Below, in pieces: positions 31,991 to 39,720 of a stretch of DNA of 64,000 nt. The stretch comes from SZUA-309 sp965230005 (GTDB taxonomy: Bacteria > Pseudomonadota > Gammaproteobacteria > Pseudomonadales > Azotimanducaceae): NCBI GenBank assembly GCA_965230005.1, contig OZ245934.1, positions 3,596,001 to 3,660,000 of the forward strand. The letters run 5' to 3'. Below the pieces are notes generated by a model. That model was not told the DNA's origin and did no database searches. It worked only from the letters and a program-made list of their open reading frames with translations. The number at the start of each line of letters is the position of its first letter. Positions within the stretch are counted from its first letter, which is position 1. A program made the translations under genes and the position numbers.

Positions 31991-32998
31991 GTGAGATTAC
32001 ACAGAGAACAGTCAGAAGATCAGGTGAGCGAAGCAGAAGACAAGGGCGGTGAAGGCGGCGGTTTCTGGGGACGGTTGAAGTCGGGTCTCGGTAAGACCCG
32101 CAGCCAGCTGGCCAGCGGCATGGGCAACCTGATCCTCGGTGAGAAGGAGATCGACGAGGCGTCCCTCGAAGAGCTCGAGACGGCGCTGCTGCTCACGGAC
32201 GTGGGCATGGACACCACCGTCGAGATCATGAGCCAGCTCACCGACCGGGTGAAGCGCCGCGAGCTGAACAATACCGGGGCGCTCTACGAAGCGTTGGCCG
32301 GCTTGTTGGAAGACGTCCTGGTGCCCTTTGCCAGACCGTTTGAAATCCCCGCCGATGTCCGACCGTTCGTCGTCTTTTTCGTCGGGGTCAACGGTGTGGG
32401 TAAGACGACGACGATCGGCAAGCTGGCCCGACAGCTGAAGGCTGACGGCCACTCCGTGCTGCTGGCGGCCGGAGATACCTTCCGCGCTGCCGCGGTCGAG
32501 CAGCTGACGGCCTGGGGTGAACGGGAGTCGCTGCCGGTGATTGCGCAGGGCCAGGGATCCGATAGTGCCTCAGTGGTCTACGATGCGGTGGAAGCGGCTC
32601 GCTCCAGAGGCATCGATATCGTCTTGGCGGATACGGCCGGACGCCTGCAGGCGAAAACCAACCTCATGGAAGAGCTGAAGAAAGTGCAACGGGTGGTCGG
32701 CCGTCTCGAAGAGGGGGCGCCGCACGAGGTGCTCCTCGTGCTCGACGCGGGCGTCGGTCAGAACGCGCTCTCTCAGGTGAAGGAGTTCGATGCGGCGGTC
32801 GGGGTAACCGGCCTCGTGCTCACGAAGCTGGACGGCACTGCCAAAGCCGGCGTGATCTTTGCGATCGCCCGCAGCCTCAAGGACAGCGGCAAACTGATTC
32901 CCGTTTACTACATCGGCGTCGGTGAAGGGGCCGACGATCTGCGCCCCTTCGAGCCAGCTGATTTCGTCCGCGCCTTGCTGCCGAACGACGACGATTGA
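31991..32998 (+). CDS. ftsY: Signal recognition particle receptor FtsY
   Basis: A 335-residue SRP GTPase that docks ribosome-nascent-chain complexes at the membrane. The N domain includes EIDEASLEELETALLLTDVG. The G domain has FVGVNGVGKTTT, DTFRAAAVEQL, DTAGRLQ and TKLDGTAKAG. The acidic A domain is very short (about 25 residues, EQSEDQVSEAEDKGGEGGG) compared with E. coli. The start is unsure: GTG 31991 or GTG 32024, both weak. It is directly followed by ftsE (stop and start adjacent), forming ftsY-ftsE-ftsX. Confidence 0.97.
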   Translation: MRLHREQSEDQVSEAEDKGGEGGGFWGRLKSGLGKTRSQLASGMGNLILGEKEIDEASLEELETALLLTDVGMDTTVEIMSQLTDRVKRRELNNTGALYEALAGLLEDVLVPFARPFEIPADVRPFVVFFVGVNGVGKTTTIGKLARQLKADGHSVLLAAGDTFRAAAVEQLTAWGERESLPVIAQGQGSDSASVVYDAVEAARSRGIDIVLADTAGRLQAKTNLMEELKKVQRVVGRLEEGAPHEVLLVLDAGVGQNALSQVKEFDAAVGVTGLVLTKLDGTAKAGVIFAIARSLKDSGKLIPVYYIGVGEGADDLRPFEPADFVRALLPNDDD

Positions 32999-33700
32999 AT
33001 GGCGCAGATCGAGTTCCACGGCGTCACGAAACGCTTCGACAATGGCCAGGAAGCACTGGTCAACGTCAGCGCGGAGTTTGCTGAAGGCTCCATGGCCTTC
33101 CTCACCGGTCACTCCGGCGCAGGGAAAAGCACCTTTCTGAAACTGCTGCTCTGCCTCGATCAGCCTTCCCGCGGGCAGATCCTGGTCAACGGCGTGAACG
33201 TGACGCGAATGAACGGTCGCCGTCTCGCCCATTACCGGCAGCATCTTGGTGCCGTGTTCCAGGACCACCATCTGCTCGGCCACCGCAGCGTCTACGACAA
33301 TGTTTCGCTGCCGCTGCGGATCTCCGGCATGAAGGAGAAGGACATCGCCCGGCGCGTCCGCGCGGCCCTGTCCCGGGTCGGACTGCTGGAAAAGGAACGG
33401 CTGTTTCCGCGCTACCTGTCGACCGGAGAACAGCAACGGGTCGGCATCGCCCGGGCGGTGGTGACGCGCCCGAAGATTCTCCTCGCGGATGAACCGACCG
33501 GGAACCTCGATCCGGAGCTGTCCCGGGACATCATGAAGCTCTTCGAGCAGTTCAATCAGGTCGGCACGACGGTGATCGTGGCATCGCATGACCGGGATCT
33601 CATCGAGTCCATGGGTGTGCGCATCATCGAGCTCGATCAGGGCATCATCGTTCGGGACGGTGTGGATATGCGAGCCACCGGGGCACCCGCCGGTGTCTGA
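32999..33700 (+). CDS. ftsE: Cell division ATP-binding protein FtsE
   Basis: A 233-residue ABC ATPase that, with FtsX, activates periplasmic peptidoglycan hydrolases at the divisome. Walker A GHSGAGKST, the signature LSTGEQQRVGIARAV and Walker B ILLADEPTGNLD are intact. The C-terminus runs slightly longer than E. coli FtsE (222) and overlaps ftsX by 8 bases. The ATG follows the ftsY stop immediately. Confidence 0.97.
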   Translation: MAQIEFHGVTKRFDNGQEALVNVSAEFAEGSMAFLTGHSGAGKSTFLKLLLCLDQPSRGQILVNGVNVTRMNGRRLAHYRQHLGAVFQDHHLLGHRSVYDNVSLPLRISGMKEKDIARRVRAALSRVGLLEKERLFPRYLSTGEQQRVGIARAVVTRPKILLADEPTGNLDPELSRDIMKLFEQFNQVGTTVIVASHDRDLIESMGVRIIELDQGIIVRDGVDMRATGAPAGV

Positions 33701-34715
33701 GCTCCGCTCCGATTTCAGGTCCGAGCCGAGGCCGGAAGTCGAAGCCGACGAGGCAGCGGTGTCGCGTCGCGGCGCCGATCCCTGGCCACCGGTTCGCCCG
33801 GGCCTGGGGGCCTGGGGACGGGATCATGGAAGGATCGCGAGGGAAACGGTGCACTTCGTCAGCGCCCGGCTCGGCACGAGCCTCCTCGTCTGGCTTCTGG
33901 TGGGCATTGCGCTCGCACTCCCGGCAGGCCTCTTCCTCGTGCAGCAGAATCTTGCGGAGATGACGGCGGCCTGGGATGGCCGACCGGGGATCACCGCCTA
34001 TTTCGAGCTCGACGCGACGACCGAGGAACTTGACGCCGCCGTTGCCCGCCTCGAGGCGGATGAGCGTGTCAGTGCCGTGAGTCTGACCGATTCGACGGCG
34101 GCGCTGGCCGAGTTTCAGCGCTTTACGGACCTGGCGGACGCCCTCGATGTGCTCGATGCGAACCCGCTGCCGGCGTCCGTGAAAGCGATGCTGGTGGTGG
34201 GCACGAATCTCGAAACCCTCGAGGCGCTGACGGCAGAGGCGGCAGGCTTTGGCGGTGTTGCAGAAGTCGTGCTGGAGAAGACCTGGCTCGAGCGGGTCGC
34301 AGACATTTCTGCGGTGGTGAGCCGCCTGGGCGTGATTCTCGCCGGCCTGTTCGGCCTCGGCGCCGTGCTGGTGACTGCAACGAGCGTCAGGCTCGCCATC
34401 GAAGCGCGTCTCGAAGAGCTCAGAGTGCTCAAACTCATCGGTGCCACGCAGCGCCAGATGCGCCGGCCCTTTCTCTACTTCGGGCTGTTTTACGGGCTCG
34501 GCGGCGGTCTCGTGGCCGCCATGCTGCTGGCCCTGTGCCTGGTGGTCATCGAGGCGCCTTTAAGCAATTTAATTGGCAGCTATTCTCAGGAGCTGGATCT
34601 GATCGGCTTTGATCCACTGTTTCTCGGCAGTCTGCTCTTCGTGGGGGGTGTGCTGGGCGTGCTAGGCGCGCTCATGGCGGCCACGCAACGCCTGAAAGAC
34701 CTGGAAATTCTGTAA
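33693..34715 (+). CDS. ftsX: Cell division protein FtsX
   Basis: A 340-residue membrane protein with four transmembrane segments: about 65-85, then three in the last 130 residues. The ~150-residue periplasmic loop recruits a hydrolase activator. RLAIEARLEELRVLKLIGATQRQMRRPFL is the conserved cytoplasmic region. A long, charged N-terminal tail (about 60 residues, rich in Glu and Arg) precedes the first helix. The GTG at 33693 is chosen, since the frame upstream merely reads through ftsE. Confidence 0.95.
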   Translation: MSELRSDFRSEPRPEVEADEAAVSRRGADPWPPVRPGLGAWGRDHGRIARETVHFVSARLGTSLLVWLLVGIALALPAGLFLVQQNLAEMTAAWDGRPGITAYFELDATTEELDAAVARLEADERVSAVSLTDSTAALAEFQRFTDLADALDVLDANPLPASVKAMLVVGTNLETLEALTAEAAGFGGVAEVVLEKTWLERVADISAVVSRLGVILAGLFGLGAVLVTATSVRLAIEARLEELRVLKLIGATQRQMRRPFLYFGLFYGLGGGLVAAMLLALCLVVIEAPLSNLIGSYSQELDLIGFDPLFLGSLLFVGGVLGVLGALMAATQRLKDLEIL

Positions 34716-34740
34716 TTTCAAAGCGTTAAGCCTTTCACCG

Positions 34741-34768
34741 GGAACTCCCGCGCTGTTTAGCAGTCTTA
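34741..34768 (+). promoter_or_regulatory. Sigma-E (AlgU/RpoE)-type promoter candidate for rpoH
   Basis: GGAACT at 34741-34746 and TCTTA at 34764-34768 are 17 bases apart, close to the extracytoplasmic-stress sigma consensus (GGAACTT, 16-17, TCtgA). rpoH is a known target of this sigma factor in E. coli and P. aeruginosa. The site is 80 bases before the gene. Confidence 0.55.
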
Positions 34769-34800
34769 CAATCCGAGTGCTAACGCCTGCTTGCGGGCGA

Positions 34801-34809
34801 TGATAGAAT
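34801..34809 (+). promoter_or_regulatory. Extended -10 sigma-70 promoter for rpoH
   Basis: TGATAGAAT matches an extended -10 element (TGn plus TAGAAT). There is no strong -35. It would start a leader of about 30 bases, with GGAGG just before the ATG. Confidence 0.5.
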
Positions 34810-34847
34810 GACGGTGTAAGGCTAAAAGTGTTACCGGAGGTATCACA

Positions 34848-35702
34848 ATGACCACAGATGTTCTTGCGTTGAATGCCCTGGCCCCGGGTCGTGACCTGGA
34901 TGCCTACGTGCAGACGATCAGCGCTTTCCCGGTGCTTTCCCCGGAAGAGGAGAAGGTGCTGGCGGAGTGTTTCTACTACGAAAACGATCTCGAGGCCGCC
35001 CGGGAGCTGGTGCTGTGCCACCTGCGTTTCGTCGTACATCTGGCGCGGAGCTACCGTGGCTACGGTCTGGCCGAGGCGGATCTCATACAGGAAGGCAACG
35101 TCGGACTCATGAAGGCCGTCAAGCGGTTCAACCCCGAGGTGGGCGTGCGCCTGGTGTCCTTCGCCGTGCACTGGATCAAGGCGGAAATGCACGAGTTCAT
35201 TCTCCGCAACTGGCGCATCGTCAAGGTGGCGACCACAAAAGCGCAGCGGAAGCTGTTCTTCAACCTGCGCAGCTCCAAACAGCGGCTGGCGTGGTTGACC
35301 CAGGAAGAAACCCGTGCCGTCGCCGAAGAGCTTGGCGTGCCGGAACAGGAGGTCACCCGTATGGAGGGCCGTCTGGCCGCCACGGACCTCACCTTTGAGG
35401 CACCGACCGACGCCGACGACGAAGAAGCCGGCACGGCGCCCGCCTATTATCTGGCCTCGGAAGAGCCTGATCCGGCCGATCTCGTGGCAGAGGCGGACTC
35501 CGAAGCCGACTCCAGCGAGCGGCTTCGCGTGGCGCTCGTGGACCTGGATGAACGGAGCCGAGACGTGGTCCAGCGCCGCTGGCTGAAGGACGATAAGACG
35601 ACCCTGCAGGAACTGGCCGACGAGTATGGCGTTTCAGCGGAGCGGATCCGGCAGATCGAAAAGAACGCTCTGAAGAAGCTCAAGCTGGCCCTGGCCGCCT
35701 GA
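34848..35702 (+). CDS. rpoH: RNA polymerase heat-shock sigma factor (sigma-32)
   Basis: A 284-residue sigma-70 family protein. The RpoH box AQRKLFFNLRSSKQRL, which distinguishes it from other sigma factors and bears on turnover by FtsH, is present. Region 2 has LRFVVHLARSYRGYGLAEADLIQEGNVGLM, and region 4 ends with TLQELADEYGVSAERIRQIEKNALKKL. It directs transcription of chaperones and proteases. A strong GGAGG lies 8 bases before ATG. It follows ftsX, as in E. coli and Pseudomonas, and two promoter-like sites precede it. Confidence 0.98.
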   Translation: MTTDVLALNALAPGRDLDAYVQTISAFPVLSPEEEKVLAECFYYENDLEAARELVLCHLRFVVHLARSYRGYGLAEADLIQEGNVGLMKAVKRFNPEVGVRLVSFAVHWIKAEMHEFILRNWRIVKVATTKAQRKLFFNLRSSKQRLAWLTQEETRAVAEELGVPEQEVTRMEGRLAATDLTFEAPTDADDEEAGTAPAYYLASEEPDPADLVAEADSEADSSERLRVALVDLDERSRDVVQRRWLKDDKTTLQELADEYGVSAERIRQIEKNALKKLKLALAA

Positions 35703-35756
35703 GGGACCAGTAAGGCCATTCCTACCGCCAATGCCAGTGCCGCAAGGCTCTTCCTG

Positions 35757-36197
35757 ATGCTGGGCGCCCTGTCGGGCGCCCTCGGCGTTATGGCCGGCGC
35801 TTTTGGTGCCCATGCACTCGGCGAGGTGCTCACGGCGCGGGGGGCTGAAGTCTGGGATACCGCGGTGCTCTACCACCTCGTGCACAGCGTGGCACTGGTG
35901 CTGGTGGCCGTGCTCCTGGCTCAAGCGTCATCGATCGCTCCCGGTGAAGCTACGGTTCCCGGCCAAGCCGCTGACAGCCCGGCGAAGGTCGCCTTGCCCA
36001 AGAGTGTCCGCGCCGGCGGACTGAGGCTGGCGGGCTGGGCCTTCGCGGCCGGTGTCCTGTGTTTTTCCGGCAGCCTCTACGGGCTCGCCCTCGATGGACC
36101 GCGCTGGCTGGGACCCATCACCCCGCTCGGCGGCCTGGGCTTCATCGCCGGCTGGCTCGCCCTGTGCTTCCATGCGGTGAAAGGCGCACGGACCTGA
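35757..36197 (+). CDS. DUF423 family small membrane protein
   Basis: A 146-residue protein with about four membrane segments and the family signature GALSGALGVMAGAFGAHAL, plus the later LYGLALDGPRWLGPITPLGGLGFIAGW. Function is unknown. ATG 35757 is the only standard start. The frame upstream reads without a stop from the rpoH TGA as GTSKAIPTANASAARLFL, and the residues RLFL resemble the usual family N-terminus, so translation may begin earlier. A central insert rich in Pro and Ala (about 62-83) is longer than usual. Confidence 0.88.
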   Translation: MLGALSGALGVMAGAFGAHALGEVLTARGAEVWDTAVLYHLVHSVALVLVAVLLAQASSIAPGEATVPGQAADSPAKVALPKSVRAGGLRLAGWAFAAGVLCFSGSLYGLALDGPRWLGPITPLGGLGFIAGWLALCFHAVKGART

Positions 36198-36200
36198 ACC

Positions 36201-36860
36201 ATGAGCACTTACCTGCGCCGACGAGGAAGACTGACGCGTGCCCAGGGCCGGGCGCTCGAGACGCACGGCGCCGAGGCGGTGATCGGCAACCTCGAGACGG
36301 GGCCTGTGAATTGGACCGAACGTTTCGGTCGGCAGGCGCCGCTCGGACTCGAAATCGGCTTCGGCATGGGTCAGGCGCTCCTCGATTGGGCAGCCACGAA
36401 TCCGGAGATGAATCTCCTCGGCCTGGAGGTCTACCAGCCTGGCATCGGCTCTCTGCTCCACGGCCGTGAAACCCGGGATATCGAGCACCTGCTCGTGATT
36501 GATGGGGATGCGAACGTCGCGGTGGAATCCCTTTTCGCCCCCGGCGCGCTCAGCGAGGTGCGCATCTTCTTTCCAGATCCCTGGCCGAAGAAGCGCCACC
36601 ACAAACGCCGCCTGATCCAGCCACCGTTCGTGAGCTTGTTGAGTTCGCGACTGGCGCAGGGCGCCGTGCTGCGCCTGGCCACGGACTGGGAGCCTTATGC
36701 GCACTGGATGCTCGAGGTACTGGAGGCCGAGGATACGCTGGAAAATCTTGCCGGCAGCGGCTTCTCCGAGCGCTTCGCCGGGCGCGACGTCACCCGTTTC
36801 GAGGCCCGTGGTCAACGCCTCGGTCACGAGGTCTGGGACCTCACTTACCGGCGCCGCTGA
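36201..36860 (+). CDS. trmB: tRNA (guanine-N(7)-)-methyltransferase
   Basis: A 219-residue SAM-dependent enzyme that makes m7G46 in tRNA. EIGFGMGQALLDWA is the SAM-binding motif. FFPDPWPKKRHHKRRLIQP is the highly conserved catalytic region. It lies 3 bases after the DUF423 gene and is probably cotranslated. It converges with hemW, with only 16 bases between stops. Confidence 0.98.
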   Translation: MSTYLRRRGRLTRAQGRALETHGAEAVIGNLETGPVNWTERFGRQAPLGLEIGFGMGQALLDWAATNPEMNLLGLEVYQPGIGSLLHGRETRDIEHLLVIDGDANVAVESLFAPGALSEVRIFFPDPWPKKRHHKRRLIQPPFVSLLSSRLAQGAVLRLATDWEPYAHWMLEVLEAEDTLENLAGSGFSERFAGRDVTRFEARGQRLGHEVWDLTYRRR

Positions 36861-36876
36861 AGGTTCGACCGTCTGT

Positions 36877-37989
36877 TCAAAGGTAGGCGCTGATCAGGCT
36901 GTCGAGCAGCGCATAGCCGCGTGGTGTGGCTGCCAGACGATCCTGGCGCAGCAGTCCCGCTTCGATCTGCTCACCCCGCACCGGCTCGAGGGCGCTGAGC
37001 GGCAGACCGGTCGTAGCTTCGAAGCATTCGCTGGTCACGCCGTCGACCAGGCGCAAGGCGTTCAGCATGAACTCGCCGGGCAGGTCATCAGCCGCAATGG
37101 GTGTTGCCTCGACCCTGGTAGGCTCATTCAGATAGAGACGCGGTTGCGAAGTTTTGCGACGACGCTGGATGGTATGGTCCACTGCGGTGAGCTTACCGTG
37201 GGCGCCCGCACCGATACCGAGGTAGTCGCCGAAGGTCCAGTAGATCTGATTGTGTCGACAGCGCTGCCCGTCCCGGGCATAGGCAGAGACCTCATAACGC
37301 GCATAACCGGCGTCAGCGAGCAATCGGTGTCCGGCGCTTTCCATGGCCTCGAGCTGAATGTCGCCAGGCAGCGCAGGGGGCGGACGGCGGGCGAACTCGG
37401 TCTTCGGCTCGAGGGTCAGCTGATACCACGACAGATGTTCGGGCGCGAGACTGAACGCCGTCTTCAGGTCCTCCAGGGCCGCGTCTCGATGCTGGCCAGG
37501 TAGACCGTACATCAGATCGAGGTTGATGTTGTCGAAGCCCCCAGCTCGGGCGAGCTCGAAGCTCCTGAAGATCGCGCCGCGGTCGTGTATGCGGCCGAGT
37601 GCCGCGAGCTTTTCATTGTCGAAAGACTGTGCCCCGAAGGACAGGCGGTTGACGCCGGCGTGGCGGTAGCCGGCCAGATCCTGATGTTCGGCGGTGCCGG
37701 GATTGGCTTCCAGCGTCACTTCCGCATCAGCGGTGAGCATAGGGCCCAAGCGGTCTATGAGGCGGGCGATGGACGCCGGCGAGAAAAGACTCGGCGTGCC
37801 TCCGCCGAAAAACACGCTGCTGAAGCGGCGGTCTGCAACCGACGGGAGCTGTGCTTCGAAGTCGCGCAGGAGCGCTTCCAGATAGGCGGCTTCGGGCAAC
37901 TCACCGCGCACCGGATGCGAGTTGAAGTCGCAGTAAGGGCACTTCTTTACGCACCAGGGAAAGTGCACGTAGAGACCGAGTTCGATCAC
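36877..37989 (-). CDS. hemW: Radical SAM haem chaperone HemW
   Basis: A 370-residue radical SAM protein. CVKKCPYC (Cys13, Cys17, Cys20) binds the 4Fe-4S cluster. The fourth cysteine next to it, found in true coproporphyrinogen oxidase HemN, is replaced here (CDFNSH), pointing to HemW, a haem-transfer protein. FFGGGTPSLF and the C-terminal HemN_C domain are present. The start overlaps the rdgB stop by 4 bases. Confidence 0.96.
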   Translation of the reverse strand: MIELGLYVHFPWCVKKCPYCDFNSHPVRGELPEAAYLEALLRDFEAQLPSVADRRFSSVFFGGGTPSLFSPASIARLIDRLGPMLTADAEVTLEANPGTAEHQDLAGYRHAGVNRLSFGAQSFDNEKLAALGRIHDRGAIFRSFELARAGGFDNINLDLMYGLPGQHRDAALEDLKTAFSLAPEHLSWYQLTLEPKTEFARRPPPALPGDIQLEAMESAGHRLLADAGYARYEVSAYARDGQRCRHNQIYWTFGDYLGIGAGAHGKLTAVDHTIQRRRKTSQPRLYLNEPTRVEATPIAADDLPGEFMLNALRLVDGVTSECFEATTGLPLSALEPVRGEQIEAGLLRQDRLAATPRGYALLDSLISAYL

Positions 37990-38594
37990 TTGCCGCTCAT
38001 GCCGCTCATGCCGCTCATACTGTCGAGGAGTCGGGCTGCCGCCTGCCCGCGATGGCTCATGGCGTTCTTCCGGTCAGCATCGAGCTCCGCGGCCGTGAGC
38101 CCGAGCTCGGCGATGAAGAAGTGCGGGTCGTAACCGAAGCCGTTGGCCCCCCTCGGCTCCGCGATGATCTCTCCGTCCCAGCGTCCATGGGCGATGATCG
38201 GCGTCGGGTCCTCGGGGTGGCGGAGGAAGACGATGACGCTGTGGAAATGGGCGCGACGGTCTTCACTGTCGGTAAGGGCGGCAATCAACTTGGCGTTGTT
38301 GGCACCGTCGGCAGTAGGGCCCCTTACCCCCGCGTAGCGCGCCGAATAGACCCCGGGTGCGCCGTCGAGCGCATCCACGGCCAGACCGGAATCATCGGCG
38401 ATGGCGGGCAGTCCGGCCAGGCGGCTCGCATGCCGCGCTTTCAGGAGCGCATTCTCGACAAAGGTACAGCCGGTCTCCTCGGCCCCGGTGATGCCGAGCT
38501 CACCCTGAGTGACGAGTTCCACCCCGAGCGGTGCCAGGAGGGCGCTCAGCTCCCGGAGCTTACCGGCATTCCCACTGGCAAGAACGACTTTCAC
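37986..38594 (-). CDS. rdgB: dITP/XTP pyrophosphatase
   Basis: A 202-residue Ham1/RdgB enzyme that hydrolyses deaminated purine nucleoside triphosphates before they enter DNA. VLASGNAGKLRELSALL, DDSGLAVDALDGAPGVYSARYAG and GANGFGYDPHF are diagnostic. The C-terminus ends in MSGMSGMSGK, encoded by a 9-base tandem repeat, an extension not needed for the fold. It overlaps hemW and the upstream DUF4426 gene by 4 bases each. Confidence 0.97.
   Translation of the reverse strand: MKVVLASGNAGKLRELSALLAPLGVELVTQGELGITGAEETGCTFVENALLKARHASRLAGLPAIADDSGLAVDALDGAPGVYSARYAGVRGPTADGANNAKLIAALTDSEDRRAHFHSVIVFLRHPEDPTPIIAHGRWDGEIIAEPRGANGFGYDPHFFIAELGLTAAELDADRKNAMSHRGQAAARLLDSMSGMSGMSGK
37991..38017. repeat. 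Three tandem copies of TGCCGCTCA in the rdgB 3' end
   Basis: Three perfect 9-base copies, in frame on the minus strand, encode the repeated Met-Ser-Gly at the RdgB C-terminus, right before the hemW start. Slippage here would change the tail by whole triplets of residues without a frameshift. Confidence 0.92.
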
Positions 38595-39124
38595 CGCCCG
38601 TCCCAGAACACCTGATGCTGGAACCTGAGTTCCCGGGTTTCCCCGTCCGGCGTGGTGACGTTGATGCGGAAGCGCAGCGTATCCTGGTCTGAGGCTTTGA
38701 TCTCAGCGAGATAGTAAATGGCCGGTCCTTCGCGGACCTCCCGGAACTCGAGCTCACTCACCTGGCTCAGCAGATTGCTCATCGTCCCGTCTAGGGTGAC
38801 GGGCACGGGCGTGCTCGAGGCATCGAGGAAGGAGACGTTCACCAGCGATCGATCGCGACCGCGAACGATGCCGTACTGTTCGGCAATTTTTTCGCTGAAG
38901 AAGGTCGTCTGTACCACCACATAGTGGGCTTCATAGGGACCGAGGCGCTGCATCTGTTCGGCGTGCGCCTGCGTGGCGAGCAGGGCGACAGCCATGAGCA
39001 GCGAGAGCGCTGCTTTCCGGGCCAGCGGGCTGCTGGGTCGCCTGAAGGATTGGCGAGAGCCCAGGCTCCGCAGGCTGCAGCGACGAGGCTTGCAGGGTCC
39101 ATGGGACAGCTTTGGGTGGTTCAC
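38591..39124 (-). CDS. DUF4426 family exported protein
   Basis: A 177-residue protein. GTG 39124 overlaps the metW stop (GTGA), which fixes the start; an open frame further upstream only reads antisense through metW. A long basic n-region (about 35 residues) leads to a hydrophobic segment and a cleavage site after AHA near residue 55. The mature part YEAHYVVVQTTFFSEKIAEQYGIVRGRDRSLVNVSFLD is typical of DUF4426 proteins, which sit beside metW in Pseudomonas-like genomes. Periplasmic, function unknown. Confidence 0.87.
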   Translation of the reverse strand: MNHPKLSHGPCKPRRCSLRSLGSRQSFRRPSSPLARKAALSLLMAVALLATQAHAEQMQRLGPYEAHYVVVQTTFFSEKIAEQYGIVRGRDRSLVNVSFLDASSTPVPVTLDGTMSNLLSQVSELEFREVREGPAIYYLAEIKASDQDTLRFRINVTTPDGETRELRFQHQVFWDGR

Positions 39125-39720
39125 GGTTGCGGTCTTCCCAGGCGATAGAAAGCGAAAGTGCCGAAGAAATTCGGGAATCGATTGATGAGGGGCCGATTGG
39201 TGTGCGCCGCGTCGACCACGAAGCGCTCGATGATCGTCAGTCGCAGGTCCTGGCAGACGCGTTCGAAATCCAGGAACGTGCAGAGGCGGATGTTCGGCGT
39301 CTCGTACCAGCTGTAGGGCAGATGCTCGGAGACGGGCATGCGACCGTTCCTGGCCAGATAGAGCCGGCAGCGCCAGTGACCGAAGTTGGGAAACGTCACG
39401 ATGCACTCATTGCCGATGCGCAGCATCTCTTTCAGCAGGTCCACCGGTGCTCGAACGGACTGCAGCGTTTCCGTCATGATCACCATATCGAAACTGTCGT
39501 TCGCAAAGTTGTTGAGTCCCTCGTCGAGATTCTGCTCGATGACGTTGACCCCTTTGCGTACGCAGGTGGTGATGTTGTCGGGATCGATCTCCAGCCCGTA
39601 GCCGTTGACTGCTTTGTCAGCCTGCAGGTGGGCGAGCAGATCTCCTTCGCCGCAGCCGAGGTCGAGCACCCGGGCCCCGGGATTGATCAGGTCGGCGATG
39701 ATCTTCAGGTCAGGGCGCAT
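39121..39720 (-). CDS. metW: Methionine biosynthesis protein MetW
   Basis: A 199-residue methyltransferase-fold protein: VLDLGCGEGDLLAHLQADK is the SAM-like site, then VIMTETLQSVRAPVDLLKEMLRIG and FPNFGHWRCRL. MetW works with MetX in making O-acyl-homoserine; in several bacteria MetX is inactive without it. Start ATG 39720 (MRPDLKIIADLI) is preferred over an in-frame start 25 codons upstream that would cover the metX 3' end. It still overlaps metX by 11 bases. Confidence 0.96.
   Translation of the reverse strand: MRPDLKIIADLINPGARVLDLGCGEGDLLAHLQADKAVNGYGLEIDPDNITTCVRKGVNVIEQNLDEGLNNFANDSFDMVIMTETLQSVRAPVDLLKEMLRIGNECIVTFPNFGHWRCRLYLARNGRMPVSEHLPYSWYETPNIRLCTFLDFERVCQDLRLTIIERFVVDAAHTNRPLINRFPNFFGTFAFYRLGRPQP

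Noticed and set aside
39125..39406. Long N-terminal extension of the DUF4426 protein across metW
   Set aside because: It would be read out of frame over metW. GTG 39124 overlapping the metW stop is a natural start.
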